DNA from: Reichenbachiella carrageenanivorans
GTDB taxonomy: Bacteria; Bacteroidota; Bacteroidia; Cytophagales; Cyclobacteriaceae
Assembly: GCF_025639805.1 (NCBI RefSeq)
Contig: NZ_CP106735.1
Coordinates: forward strand, 4,001,501-4,065,500
Length of the DNA: 64,000 bases
Reading direction: 5' to 3'
Shown piece after piece: positions 1 to 14,200 of the stretch. A program made the position numbers and the translations under genes. Under the pieces are notes generated by a model, which worked only from the letters and a program-made list of their open reading frames with translations, ran no database searches and had not been told where the DNA came from. Position 1 is the first letter of the stretch. Each line of letters starts with the position of its first letter.

Positions 1-2
1 AG

Positions 3-2012
3 GGCTACTTTGCTGTAATGAACAAAAACAACGGCGTAGATACACTAAGTCCTAGCGACTTTGACGTAGCCAAAATTAGCGATACCAATGACACCAAAAA
101 CATTCTTATAGCAGATGCGGATCATGATGGCAAACCAGATTTCCTTTATATAAGTAAATCCAAATCAGGTCTTGTGGGAAATCTAGGAGTAATGCTCAAT
201 CAAAACTGTTTTACCCCCGTAATATCCCCTTCTGGCACAATCAAACTTTGTGATGCTGAGTCGATCGACTTAATAGCTCCAGGCTCTGGCTATACTTATC
301 TATGGGAAAAAGATAATGTACCCCAACCTTCAACGACGAATACACTATCCACATCAACAGCTGGTGTATATACCGTAACCATTGAAGATGGCTGTTCTAC
401 TACCTCTGCTGCAGTTACTGTAGAAGTAGTTGGAGAGTCTTATACCAGCCCATCATTTACATTCACAGATGCCACTCCTTGTTCTGGCGACGACATTACA
501 TTAAATGTGAACGCAGGAGCAGGTACAGCATCATATTTATGGTCAGGGCCAAATGGCTTTACCAGTACAGATGAGAACCCAATTCTCACAGGGGTCACTG
601 CACAGCATTCAGGTAATTATACGGTGACGACCACTTCCAATACATTTGGTTGTCAAAAAACTTCAGCCGAAGTAACACTGACAGTCACAACTACCCCTGT
701 AGTATCCGTTATCAATCCACTACCGGATTCATTTTGTAGTGGGTCTACCCTAGACTTGTCTACCAATGAATTTTCTGGATACACTTATGATTGGAAATTA
801 GATGGGGCGAGTTTTACTCCCACTGCCCAAACCGATCCTTCTTTATTAGAAGCCTCGGCTGCAGGAGATTATAGTGTGACCGTTACAGGAAGTGGGTGCT
901 CATACACCAGTGAGGCTCGTACCTTAAGTGAAGTAGCCCCTCCTGTATCTTCTTTTACTGTCTCAGATGCAGATTTAACCTTTTGTGAAAACACAGCAGC
1001 AATATTTACAGCCAGTTCAACAGGGGCATTCGACATAGAAAATACTTGGGATTTTGGAGATGGGAGTACTCCAGAAACTAGCAACAGCCTCAGCCACACT
1101 TTTAGCAGTAATGGATCGTATGACGTAAGCGTAACTGCCAAATACATCGGCATAGCTAACTGTACTTATACAGCTGCTACACAAGAAATGACTATTGTTG
1201 CGCCTCCTAGCGGAGCAGCACTTGACTTGATCCAATCCACCAATAGCGACCCACTGACCTATGACAAATGTCCAGAAAATGAGGTTACTCTTCTACTGGC
1301 CGACAGTTATATGAGTTATGATTGGGTAGTGAACGGTACCGACACGGTGAGCACTACAGCTGTAGCCAAAGTTTCAACGGAAGCCGAAGTGTATGTGGAA
1401 TTGGTCAACGACGACAATTGTGCCTTTAGAAGCAGCTCCATAGACGTAATCAATTACGCAGGTGGAGGAATAGAAATTTCCACCACCAACCCAAACAGCA
1501 TAGAAGATGACATAGATTTAGGAAAAATCATCAATCTTGAAGACAACCAAACTACTGTTTCGTTGAGCGTGAGCAATACGGCAAATCCAGCATGGGAGCC
1601 TGCTGCGTATATAGACGACACCACAGCTGTCGATGTCACTGTATCGCGAACTAGTGGAAAACAACTCATCAAAGTATACGGCACAGACGTACTCGGGTGT
1701 AATGTACAAGACTCTGTAACCCTGATTACACCAGGAGTAAGAGCAGATCGCAGTTTCACCCCAAATGGAGACGGCATAGGTGACTGCTGGCAAATCAGCA
1801 ATGTGGGAAGTACAGACTGTGAAGTAGTTATCTTCGACAGTAAAGGAAGACGCATCAGAGACATCGCATTTAATGGCGATACTACGGACGACTGTGTATG
1901 GGATGGCACTAAGTCTGGAGGCTCTCCTCTTCCTGATGGCGTGTATTATTATTTCATAAAATGCTCAGATGGAGATAATGAAGGAAGCGGATCCATTTTT
2001 ATGGCTAGATAG
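3..2012 (+). CDS. T9SS-sorted surface protein with Ig-like, PKD and CHU_C domains (5' end outside window)
   Basis: The reading frame is open through the left edge of the window; the first Met (position 18) lies inside a domain and is not a credible start, so the gene is partial with 669 residues visible. The first stretch (about 100-200) has an FG-GAP/VCBS-like DADHDGKPDF motif. Ig-like domains, each with Cys pairs, follow to about position 950, then a PKD domain with WDFGDG near 1047. The last ~90 residues match the CHU_C domain (SFTPNGDGIGD, WDGTKSGG, LPDGVYYYF), which in Bacteroidota is a type B signal for export and attachment by the type IX secretion system. This C-terminal domain has four Cys, which is unusual for the family. 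The next gene is a SprB-like giant. In Flavobacterium, sprC and sprD lie upstream of sprB, but I cannot show that this gene is their equivalent. Confidence 0.85.
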   Translation, partial: GYFAVMNKNNGVDTLSPSDFDVAKISDTNDTKNILIADADHDGKPDFLYISKSKSGLVGNLGVMLNQNCFTPVISPSGTIKLCDAESIDLIAPGSGYTYLWEKDNVPQPSTTNTLSTSTAGVYTVTIEDGCSTTSAAVTVEVVGESYTSPSFTFTDATPCSGDDITLNVNAGAGTASYLWSGPNGFTSTDENPILTGVTAQHSGNYTVTTTSNTFGCQKTSAEVTLTVTTTPVVSVINPLPDSFCSGSTLDLSTNEFSGYTYDWKLDGASFTPTAQTDPSLLEASAAGDYSVTVTGSGCSYTSEARTLSEVAPPVSSFTVSDADLTFCENTAAIFTASSTGAFDIENTWDFGDGSTPETSNSLSHTFSSNGSYDVSVTAKYIGIANCTYTAATQEMTIVAPPSGAALDLIQSTNSDPLTYDKCPENEVTLLLADSYMSYDWVVNGTDTVSTTAVAKVSTEAEVYVELVNDDNCAFRSSSIDVINYAGGGIEISTTNPNSIEDDIDLGKIINLEDNQTTVSLSVSNTANPAWEPAAYIDDTTAVDVTVSRTSGKQLIKVYGTDVLGCNVQDSVTLITPGVRADRSFTPNGDGIGDCWQISNVGSTDCEVVIFDSKGRRIRDIAFNGDTTDDCVWDGTKSGGSPLPDGVYYYFIKCSDGDNEGSGSIFMAR

Positions 2013-2060
2013 TCGACGTATTTTTTACCTAGTCTATAAGAGATATCCGTAAATTCATCG

Positions 2061-2117
2061 AAAAACGACCTTTAATAAGTCATATTATTTATAAAAATAA
2101 TACACCGTACGTTTTTT
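2061..2117 (+). terminator. candidate terminator after the first surface-protein gene
   Basis: The arms AAAAACG (2061-2067) and CGTTTTT (2110-2116) can pair, enclosing a second AT-rich stem, TATTATTT/AAATAATA near 2084-2103, and the right arm ends in a T run. It sits in the 228-bp gap between the first gene and the giant adhesin. The outer stem is short, so this is only a candidate. I see no exact TAnnTTTG promoter box in the gap; TACTTTTT near 2189 is one base off. Confidence 0.35.
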
Positions 2118-2240
2118 ATTTTACCTTTAAAGCATAATTAGCCACATTGAGATCGATGTATATTACCAACCAACTGATATTATCAATGGTTACTTTTTCG
2201 AACTTAGAGGCATTAAAAAGTAGAACTTTTTCACAATTGT

Positions 2241-5200
2241 ATGAATAGCTATAGAAAGATTATTGTCCTTATCCTGTGTTTATTTCCTGCTACACTCTGG
2301 GCTCAAGAGATATGTGACGATGGAATAGACAATGATGGAAACGGGTTTATTGACTGTTATGACAATGCATGTTCTGGAACAGACGCTTGCGACGATTTCT
2401 ATTTTGGAAATGCCGTACTCTGTCAAGACCCAGCCACACAGAGTCCAGCCTTTGATATTTCACTTCAATGGGCTTCGGATGAGCTAACCGCTTTCAACTC
2501 TATGACGCCTGCTATCGGAGATTTGACCCGAAACGGCACACCAGAAGTAGTAGTAACCAACAGAGAACTAAACACACTGACCGTACTAAGAGGTTCGGAT
2601 GGAGTCACACTCAAAGGACCTCTAAACGTAGGTTTTGATATTGCAAAAACAGTAGCTATTGCCAACCTAGATGACGACGAATGTGGAGAAATTTTTGTCA
2701 GAGGATTCAACAACGGAGCATTAAGAGCCTATGATTGTAATTTGAACCTCATATGGAGCAAAACAGTCTCAGGCAATAAAGTAAACCTCATCTCACTTGC
2801 CGACTTCAATGGTGACGGTCAAGTCGAGCTGTTGCATGGTAATGAAATCAGAAACGCACATACAGGTGATGTCATCGTTGCAAAAAGTGGAAACTTTAGT
2901 AGTGAGGTAATTTACGGGTCATTAGCAGTAGACATCTTACCAGATGCCGCCTGTGCAGACTGTAGTGGCCTTGAAATAGTCGCAGGCAGTAAAATATACT
3001 CTGTCAATATTGGCACAAAAACACGTACCCTAGTAAGGGACATGAACGACATTGATGGTGTAGACTTTGCCATCAAATACAGCGGGTGGAACAAAAATGC
3101 CGCTGCTGTAGCCGATTACAATCAAGACGGAAATATAGACGTTGTTTTCAGTGGAGGACAAAATGTAAGTGGTAGCCTAAAAGCTGCTGCTTTTTTCTGG
3201 GATGTTGCCAATTCTACCGTTACAACCTTTATTATTCCCCAAAACCACAACAATGCTACAGGACGAATCAACATCGCAGACATCGATGGTGACGGCAAGC
3301 TCAATTGTACTTTTGTATCCAAACAAAGGCTATACGCACTAGATGAAAACATGACCCCCCTCACCTCTTGGAATGGGGGAAAAGGCTATAAAGACATTAC
3401 TGAGGGGTCTTCTGGGTTTACTGGATGTACCGTATTTGACTTTAATGATGACAAAGCTGCTGAAGTTATCTATCGAGGCGAAAAATATGTGCATATTATA
3501 GATGGAAAGACGGGCGTTTCTTTGAAGCAAATTTTCTGTACTTCAAGAACTTATGAAGAATATCCAATTGTAGCCGATGTAGATGGCGACGGAGCTAGTG
3601 AAATTTGTGTATCCTGTTCGTATGACAACAATACACCATTTTCTCCTTACTCTCTTGGTCAATATGCACACATCAGAGTATTCGAAGCTGGCGGTGGAGA
3701 AAACTGGCAGCCATCTAGACCTATATGGAACCAACATGGTTATTTCAATGTAAATATCAATGACGACCTTACCATTCCGATTATTCAGCAAGACCCAGGC
3801 AAAGTCTTTTCAAGCAACGTCTGTACAACAGGAGAAAACCGTCCACTTAATGCCTTTTTGAATCAAGCCCCATACCTCGATGAATCGGGGTGTCCTTCGT
3901 ATATCTCTCCAGACATAGAGTTTATCGAAGTAACTAGTGTAGGCTCTGCACAATGCCCTGAAGGAGATTTTCCTGTTAGTCTAAAAATAAGAAACACAGG
4001 TGACACAGACATGACTGGCGCACTCCCTATCACCTTCTATAATGGTGCACCTGACTTAGCTTCTTCAGTCAAATTAAACACAGTATATGTAGAACTTATC
4101 AACTTTAATGTAGGTACAGACTGGCCAGTCAACGAAACTGTAAAAAGTGATGGGGGAGATTTTGATTTATATATATCTATCAACGACAATGGTTCTCAGA
4201 ACCCTCCTGTTTCAAATTTTGTAAGACCTATTCCCGAATGCGACGACAGCAATAATATTTCATTTACAAGTGTTACAGCGCAAAATTTTGACTTACAACA
4301 TGAAATCATCAGTCACAACGTGAAGTGTGATGATGACGCACTAGATAATGGAGACGCCAGAGTCTACTACTACGGTACCATATCCGAAACAATAACTACA
4401 CTTTGGAGCGAGAATTTTGACAACCTAGCTGAAGGAACTGAGATTGACAATGGGTCTACTGCATGGGAATTCACTACAGCTCCTTCTGGAGCCAACAAAC
4501 TAGAAGTATCTTTTACAGGCACTAGTAACAAGTTGGTATTTGCTGGTGTAAGTAATTCAGCTACTGCAGTTTGGGAATCAGAAGCTATTGATATTTCAGG
4601 TCAAGAATCTGCAAAGATTTCATTGAGTTTAAGCTCAAGTAGTAATCTTGAGAATAGTGGTGATGGAAAAGATTTTATAGAGGTCTATTATGTCATTGAT
4701 GGTGATCAAGAAGCCATGACCAATGGCATCCATGTTGCAGAAACAGGAACTGTAGTAGCTACTGCCGAAAATATCACCGGTAGCTCTTTAAAAATCAGAA
4801 TTAAGGCAAAGAACAACACCAACGACGAACTTTACTACGTAGATGATATTTTAATTGAAGGAGTAAAAGATCCCCAAAATGGTGAAATCACTGCAGGTTT
4901 CAACTTTTACTGGTTTCAAAACAACAACTTCAACGATACTATATATGTAGGGAATAGATACTCTGCACTTGCTGATGGCAACTACCAAGTAGTAGGAGCA
5001 TCTCAAAGTAATTCTTGTATCTCTAATGTGGAACACATCACCATAGAGAAACAAGAAAACCCACCGACTATCGGCATAGATGTAATCAGTAACCTCAACA
5101 ATTGTGAGTCTCCCAACGGGGAACTTCAAGCTTATGCCATTGTAAATGGTGTTAAAGTCACCTCTGGTTTCTCATTCTTCTGGACGATTGCCAGTGATCC

Positions 5201-8200
5201 TACCACGCCAGTGTCTATCACTGCTACTGCAGAAAATCTACTTGACCGAACATACCAAGTCACTGTAACTGATGATATTTCAGGCTGTTTTAGTAATGCC
5301 ACTCAAGAAATTACTACAGATCAAATAAAACCTAATTTAAGGGAAGAAAGTATTGTCCACATCACGGACTGTACTAACTCTGCTAGCGGATCAATCACGG
5401 TAAGCTCAGGATCCGATGGTAGTCCTGAAGTAAACGGCTATACCTTCAACTGGTATAATGGAAATGGAGTAAAACTAGTCCCAGACTATACAGCGTCAGG
5501 AGCTGCTGGTGCTACTTATGACAATCTAGAGCCTGGCGATTATATGGTTGAAGTACAGGATGAGAGCAGTAAATGTATATCAGACCCTATACTTTTTACT
5601 GTTTTGGACAATTCGACATCTCCAGACATAGTAGTGTCTCCTACCAACAGTACCTCATGTACCGAAAACGGAAATGGATTAGCTTCTGCTGAGATTTTTG
5701 GTAGAGATATAGATGATTATATCTTCACTTACTACAAAGGGTCTAATGCATTGCCCGCAAATAAAATTACTACTGTAAGCGGCACACAACAAGAAGTTGC
5801 TCAATTACTAAGTGCTGGACAATACCTCGTTACTGCCGAAGAGATTGGAGTAGGCTGTGTAGGTAGAGCTAATTTCACCATTGCAGACGACTCTGTAGAA
5901 CCCATTACACTGCCTGTAGATGCCGCTGATAAAATTGTAATTGCAAATATAGTTTCATGTAATGGTGTACTCGATACTACTTCAGGTATTATCGATGCCA
6001 GTGGTATTGATCCCGCAGATGTTGATACCGATGAATTCGAAGCTATTCAAAATGGCAGTTTTGAAGTTCCAAACATCCAAACAGAATTCGGTTCTAGTAC
6101 ATATAAAATCTTTGATCAAGCATTAGCAGATGGTTGGTCATCCACAGATGGCGTACTAGAATATTGGAGAAGTGGATTCAATGGTGTCCCTTCTTTGGAA
6201 GGCAATCAATTTGCAGAAATCAACGCCAACAACCCTGGTGCATTCTACTTTGATGTAGTAACCAAACCAGGCGTTCGTATGAACTGGTCATTCGGACACA
6301 GAGGCCGAAGCGGAGTAGATGAAATGGCTTTGCAAATTGATGATCCCGCGGCAGTAAACCCTACTGAAATAGGGCGATTCTCTACAGATAAAAACGCATG
6401 GGCGGTATACTCTGGAGACTATACAATCCCTGCAGGTCAGACTATCTCAAGATTTTCTTTTAAAGCGATTAGTACAGCAGGTAACAGTTTATCTGTAGGT
6501 AACTTCATTGATGACATTGTGTTTGAAGTTGCTGATTACTATTTTCAACTCTTCTCTGGAAACAGTTCTACAGGAACTCCTATTGCAGAAAACACTACTG
6601 GTATTTTTGACGGTCTTGACAAAGGCACCTATACCCTGTCTGTTATCAATAACATCACAGGTTGTCCTGCCAAAGACATTGTAGTTAATGTAAAAGTTAA
6701 TGAGCAGGCCCCCCTTCTAGTTCGTCAATTAAAAGAGTCTGACGATTATTGCGTAGGAGGTAACGGTTCACAGCAAATCAAAGTAACAACAGAAGGTACT
6801 GAAGCAAATGATGAGCCCGTCAACGGTTACAAATTTGAAATATACCCTACTGCTGATACGACTACAACACCATATTCGACCCCTGTCGTAGTAGTTGGAG
6901 GAGAACCTAGCACTACATACAAATTCACAGACCTAGAAGAAAATCCTAATTATAGAATTTTGGTCATCAATAGGGACAATGGCTGTAGTTCATATACTGA
7001 TATTTCGATTGTTGACGATTCAGAAATTCCATCCTTCTCTGCTCCTATTACAGTGGACAATACAAGTTGTGACCCTGCCTCTCCTACTGGCAGCATCATT
7101 GCCAACGTATTTGGAGAACCAAAAAGCGAGTATACTTGGTCATGGCTAGACGATAGTGGTCTTCCTATTTCACCAGACAAAACAGATGCAGACGGAGCAG
7201 CTGATGGCACAGCCAACAACCTTACCAATATAGCAGGAGGTACTTATCAAGTACACGCTACCCATACGCTCACTGGCTGTGTAACTGGTTGGCTTTCCGT
7301 TACAATAGATGACGATCCTTCAGGGGAGTTCACAACACTTACACTAACCCAAGAAGCTGAAAACACTAGCTGTACAGTAGGAAATGGTCAACTTAAAGTT
7401 CTAATCGATGACGGCAATGGCACTCCGATCGATCCTCCAGCAGACCACACCGTAGAATGGTTTATTGGACCAGATGCTACAGGAACTCAACTCATAGATG
7501 GTGTAGATCCTGGTAATAATTCTATGCCTGTAATCGCTGGAGCGAATGAAAACGAAGTATCAGGCCTTAATGCTCCTTCGGGCAATAACACCTATACCGT
7601 AAGGGTAACTAATGCAACGGCTTGTGCCAATACGGCTACGATATCAATCACAAATGCACCCGTACAAGCAATCATTGCTGCAAACAATGTTACTGAAGTA
7701 CAAACATGTGTAGGCAGCGTATCTCACCCTGAGGGAGCTATAGAAATAACTTCTATGACTGAAGCAGGAAACCCGACAGCCGTAGGAGACTATGATTATA
7801 CGTGGTACTTTGGATCTTCAAATGACCCTACTAAAACGTTAGCAGACGGAGACAACATCGGCACTAAAAAAGGAATGACGGCCGTTGCCATCACAGTGTC
7901 CGATGCTACGACTAATCACATAAAAGGCCTTAATGCTGGTTTCTACACAGTAGAAGCTATCAACAAAACTACAGGTTGTACTTCTGATGCTGTGACAATT
8001 GAAGTGACGGAGAATTTTGTTTCCTTCAGTGCCACTCTAGATGGAACAGGCACAGATGATAATACCGTTTGTAGTGTTTCGGGCGGCGGTGATTATGATG
8101 GTCAAATCACTATGACACCTTCTGCTGGAGTTGCCTCTGATTACACTTGGGAATGGTTCGCTGGACTCAATGACAATGCAGGAAATGAGATAGCTACAAT

Positions 8201-11200
8201 CGTTCCTACAGCTACCGTAGCGCTCAACGTACTAAGTGAAATCCCTGGAGGTGACTACACCGCCAGAATCACTAACAATACTTCACAATGTGCTGTTTTA
8301 CAATCTTTCAGCATCAATGATAACCAAGACAAACCAGGTAGCACGGCTACCCCTACTACTTCGGCCACCCCTGTCTCTGAATGTGATGGTGGTACTGGAT
8401 ATGCCAATGGGTCAGTAACTGTCGAAACCATTGACGGAAACCCTGTTGCTGGTACTGGTGACTATTCTTATGAATGGTATTGGGGTAATAGCGTAGACCC
8501 TGCCAAAATATTGACTACTGATGGTTCGATTACCATATTCGACGCTGCACACAAAAACGACGCTACTAAAACGGCTGCCGCTTTTGTTCTCGAAACCGAC
8601 AACGTACTCTCTGGGTTGAACCAAGGTTCATATACCGTGGTAGCTACAAGCACGGCTACTGGATGTGTTGCAGATCCTGTCACCATCGAAGTGGTAGAAA
8701 CGCTCATCCCGATCACTGCTACACTAGATGGCGTTGGGTCTAACGACAACACCGTGTGTGACTTGGCTACTGCCACTAACTACGATGGACAAATCACGGT
8801 AATCCCAGGGCCAGATGCCATAGGGGATTACACGTGGGAATGGTTCGCTGGACTTAATGTAAATGCAGCAAATGCCATTGCGACTGCTGTCCCTTCTGCG
8901 GATGCTTCTGTCGATGGTGTATTGAGTCTAATACCGGGAGGAGACTATACACTCAGACTCACCAACAATACGACCAATTGTGAAAACACCTTCTCATTCA
9001 ATATCAATGACGACCAAGACAAACCAGGTAGCACGGCTACCCCTACTACTTCGGCCACCCCTGTCTCTGAATGTGATGGTGGTACTGGATATGCCAATGG
9101 GTCAGTGACTGTCGAAACCATTGACGGAAATCCTGTTGCTGGTACTGGTGACTATTCTTATGAATGGTATTGGGGTAATAGCGTAGATCCTGCCAAAATA
9201 TTGACTACCGATGGTTCGATTACCATATTCGACGCTGCACACAAAAACGACGCTACTAAAACGGCTGCCGCTTTTGTTCTCGAAACCGACAACGTACTCT
9301 CTGGGTTGAACCAAGGTTCATATACCGTGGTCGCTACGAGCACGGCTACTGGATGTGTCGCGGATCCTGTCACCATCGAAGTGGTAGAAACGCTCATCCC
9401 GATCACTGCTACACTAGATGGAGCTGGGTCTAACGACAACACCGTGTGTGACTTGGCTACTGCCACCAACTACGATGGACAAATCACGGTAACACCAGGG
9501 CCAGATGCCGTAGGGGATTACACATGGGAATGGTTCGCAGGACTTAATGTAAATGCGGCCAATGCCATTGCGACTGCTGTCCCTTCTGCGGATGCTTCTG
9601 TCGATGGTGTATTGAGTCTAATACCGGGAGGAGACTATACTCTCAGACTCACCAACAATACAACCAATTGTGAAAACACATTCTCATTCAATATCAATGA
9701 CGATCAAGACAAACCAGGTAGCACGACTACCCCTACTACTTCGGCTACCCCTGTCTCTGAATGTGATGGTGGTACTGGATATGCCAATGGGTCGGTAACA
9801 CTCGAAACCATTGACGGAAACCCTGTTGCGGGTACTGGTGACTATTCTTATGAATGGTATTGGGGTAATAGCGTAGATCCTGCCAAAATATTGACTACCG
9901 ATGGTTCGATTACCATATTCGACGCTGCACACAAAAACGACGCTACTAAAACGGCTGCCGCTTTTGTTCTCGAAACCGACAACGTACTCTCTGGGTTGAA
10001 CCAAGGTTCATATACCGTGGTCGCTACGAGCACGGCTACTGGATGTGTCGCGGATCCTGTCACCATCGAAGTGGTAGAAACGCTCATCCCGATCACTGCT
10101 ACACTAGATGGAGCTGGGTCTAACGACAACACCGTGTGTGACTTGGCTACTGCCACCAACTACGATGGACAAATCACGGTAACACCAGGGCCAGATGCCG
10201 TAGGGGATTACACATGGGAATGGTTCGCAGGACTTAATGTAAATGCGGCCAATGCCATTGCGACTGCTGTCCCTTCTGCGGATGCTTCTATCGATGGTGT
10301 ATTGAGTCTAATACCGGGAGGAGACTATACTCTCAGACTCACCAACAATACAACCAATTGTGAAAACACATTCTCATTCAATATCAATGACGATCAAGAC
10401 AAACCAGGTAGCACGACTACCCCTACTACTTCGGCTACCCCTGTCTCTGAATGTGATGGTGGTACTGGATATGCCAATGGGTCGGTAACACTCGAAACCA
10501 TTGACGGAAACCCTGTTGCGGGTACTGGTGACTATTCTTATGAATGGTATTGGGGTAATAGCGTAGATCCTGCCAAAATATTGACTACCGATGGTTCGAT
10601 TACCATATTCGACGCTGCACACAAAAACGACGCTACTAAAACGGCTGCCGCTTTTGTTCTCGAAACCGACAACGTACTCTCTGGGTTGAACCAAGGTTCA
10701 TATACCGTGGTCGCTACGAGCACGGCTACTGGATGTGTCGCGGATCCTGTCACCATCGAAGTGGTAGAAACGCTCATCCCGATCACTGCTACACTAGATG
10801 GAGCTGGGTCTAACGACAACACCGTGTGTGACTTGGCTACTGCCACCAACTACGATGGACAAATCACGGTAACACCAGGGCCAGATGCCGTAGGGGATTA
10901 CACATGGGAATGGTTCGCAGGACTTAATGTAAATGCGGCCAATGCCATTGCGACTGCTGTCCCTTCTGCGGATGCTTCTGTCGATGGTGTATTGAGTCTA
11001 ATACCGGGAGGAGACTATACTCTCAGACTCACCAACAATACAACCAATTGTGAAAACACATTCTCATTCAATATCAATGACGATCAAGACAAACCAGGTA
11101 GCACGACTACCCCTACTACTTCGGCTACCCCTGTCTCTGAATGTGATGGTGGTACTGGATATGCCAATGGGTCGGTAACACTCGAAACCATTGACGGAAA

Positions 11201-14200
11201 CCCTGTTGCGGGTACTGGTGACTATTCTTATGAATGGTATTGGGGTAATAGCGTAGATCCTGCCAAAATATTGACTACCGATGGTTCGATTACCATATTC
11301 GACGCTGCACACAAAAACGACGCTACTAAAACGGCTGCCGCTTTTGTTCTCGAAACCGACAACGTACTCTCTGGGTTGAACCAAGGTTCATATACCGTGG
11401 TCGCTACGAGCACGGCTACTGGATGTGTCGCGGATCCTGTCACCATCGAAGTGGTAGAAACGCTCATCCCGATCACTGCTACACTAGATGGAGCTGGGTC
11501 TAACGACAACACCGTGTGTGACTTGGCTACTGCCACCAACTACGATGGACAAATCACGGTAACACCAGGGCCAGATGCCGTAGGGGATTACACATGGGAA
11601 TGGTTCGCAGGACTTAATGTAAATGCGGCCAATGCCATTGCGACTGCTGTCCCTTCTGCGGATGCTTCTGTCGATGGTGTATTGAGTCTAATACCGGGAG
11701 GAGACTATACTCTCAGACTCACCAACAATACAACCAATTGTGAAAACACATTCTCATTCAATATCAATGACGATCAAGACAAACCAGGTAGCACGACTAC
11801 CCCTACTACTTCGGCTACCCCTGTCTCTGAATGTGATGGTGGTACTGGATATGCCAATGGGTCGGTAACACTCGAAACCATTGACGGAAACCCTGTTGCG
11901 GGTACTGGTGACTATTCTTATGAATGGTATTGGGGTAATAGCGTAGATCCTGCCAAAATATTGACTACCGATGGTTCGATTACCATATTCGACGCTGCAC
12001 ACAAAAACGACGCTACTAAAACGGCTGCCGCTTTTGTTCTCGAAACCGACAACGTACTCTCTGGGTTGAACCAAGGTTCATATACCGTGGTCGCTACGAG
12101 CACGGCTACTGGATGTGTCGCGGATCCTGTCACCATCGAAGTGGTAGAAACGCTCATCCCGATCACTGCTACACTAGATGGAGCTGGGTCTAACGACAAC
12201 ACCGTGTGTGACTTGGCTACTGCCACCAACTACGATGGACAAATCACGGTAACACCAGGGCCAGATGCCGTAGGGGATTACACATGGGAATGGTTCGCAG
12301 GACTTAATGTAAATGCGGCCAATGCCATTGCGACTGCTGTCCCTTCTGCGGATGCTTCTGTCGATGGTGTATTGAGTCTAATACCGGGAGGAGACTATAC
12401 TCTCAGACTCACCAACAATACAACCAATTGTGAAAACACATTCTCATTCAATATCAATGACAACGAGACTAAGCCAGTAATTACGAATGCTGTATTGGCT
12501 GATGTAGCTGAAAACAACAATACAGCTTGTATAGGTGCTGCCACCTACCCTAATGGGTCTATTCAATTGAATAACCTTACAGGAACAGGCACATATACTT
12601 TCGAATGGTACTATGGCACAAGTATAGACGCTGCTAAGTTGATTGCTGACGGTACAAACATTCTTGATCAAAAGGGAACTGGTACTGGATCTGGTGTTGT
12701 AGCAGATGCTACTACGAACCACATTCTAAACTTAGATGCAGGTGATTACACTGTAAGGTCAATTGATCAAGGTACAGGTTGTGTATCTGACCCAATTACC
12801 ATTACTATTGGAGACGACATCCCTGCTATCGTTATAGATGCAGTTGTAGATCGAGATGACTACAGTTGTGATATTGCAACCCCAACAGGAAAAATAACTG
12901 CTGATGTGAATGGAGGAAACACTGGCTACCTGATTGACTGGTATTTAGGTACTAATATTTTGGGTGCATCGCTACAGCAAACTGACGAAGCTACTAACAC
13001 GCTTGATAATCTTTCATCAGGAACCTACACTGTGAAAGTGACTAATAAGACTACATTCTGTTATGAAACGGCACAAGTAACCATTATTAGAACGCTTCCT
13101 ATAATCACAGTTACTGGATCAGACATCGATCAAACCACATGTGCTCCTAATGGTTCGGCCACAGCTACACCACAAGCGATCACCTACACCAATGGAACAC
13201 CAAGATATGACGGAGGAACTGGTATACCTACCACCTATACCTACGAATGGTATGAAGGGCAAGATGATTCTACCACTCCTCTTGCAGAGGTTTCTGCCAC
13301 ACTCGGCTCTCAAGTCGCAGGTTTTTATACAGTAGTCGCTACCAATACGGCTGCAGGATGTGAAAGCTCGGTTCTAACGATTGAGATTGGAGATGGCGTA
13401 TCAGCCAACGCTCCAGTTGCGGATATTAGAGCCCTTGGAACCCAACCTATATCTGGAATTACAGGAAATATCCCAGGCTCATGTAATGCTAATGATGGCA
13501 TCATCATCGCTAATATTACAGCCAACGCCAATGGCAATGAATTGGCTCTTTCTTGGTATGGTGGATCTGACGATTATACAGATGGGTCAGGAACAGAATT
13601 GACTACCAATAGCACAAATGTGAATGGCACTGGTACAAGCGCCTATGCAGCCTTAGGCGCTACAGGTGCTGGCAATGGCTACCCATCAGGGTTGTATTCG
13701 TTGTTAATGGAAGACTTAGTTACGGGCTGTATTTATCAGCAAGTATTTGATCTGCCTTTCAATGGCCAGCAAGCCACTACTACCCTATCCGTAGAGCATG
13801 TAGAGCAGTGTCCAGATGATGGAGTAGCCAAAGTAGGTATGGGAGACAACATCACAATCACCTATAATACCTTGGCTGGAACTTTCTCTGATGGAGAAGA
13901 GGTCACTGCACCAAGTGGAGCAACAGGTATTGTAGGCTTTGATAATGGAGCTCATACCATGCAAATATCTTCAACTACCAACCCAAGTGCATTTTCTATT
14001 GGAGATGTCATTACTGGTAGTTTTTCTACGGCAAGTGCTACTATTGATGGAATAAGTGGCATAGGGAACGAAGCAAGCAGCGTAGACGATATTACGAATT
14101 ATGACATCTATTTATTTGTAGGAGATGGCGTTCCTGCAGGATATACACCAGTTCATCAAGTCATTCCAGGGAATACAGTGCTAGTTGGGGAAGAAGTAGA

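Noticed and set aside
8468..12229. Six near-identical minus-strand frames of about 103 codons
   Set aside because: They lie inside the 690-bp tandem repeats and recur only because the DNA does; they have no promoter, no family pattern and read the real gene backwards.
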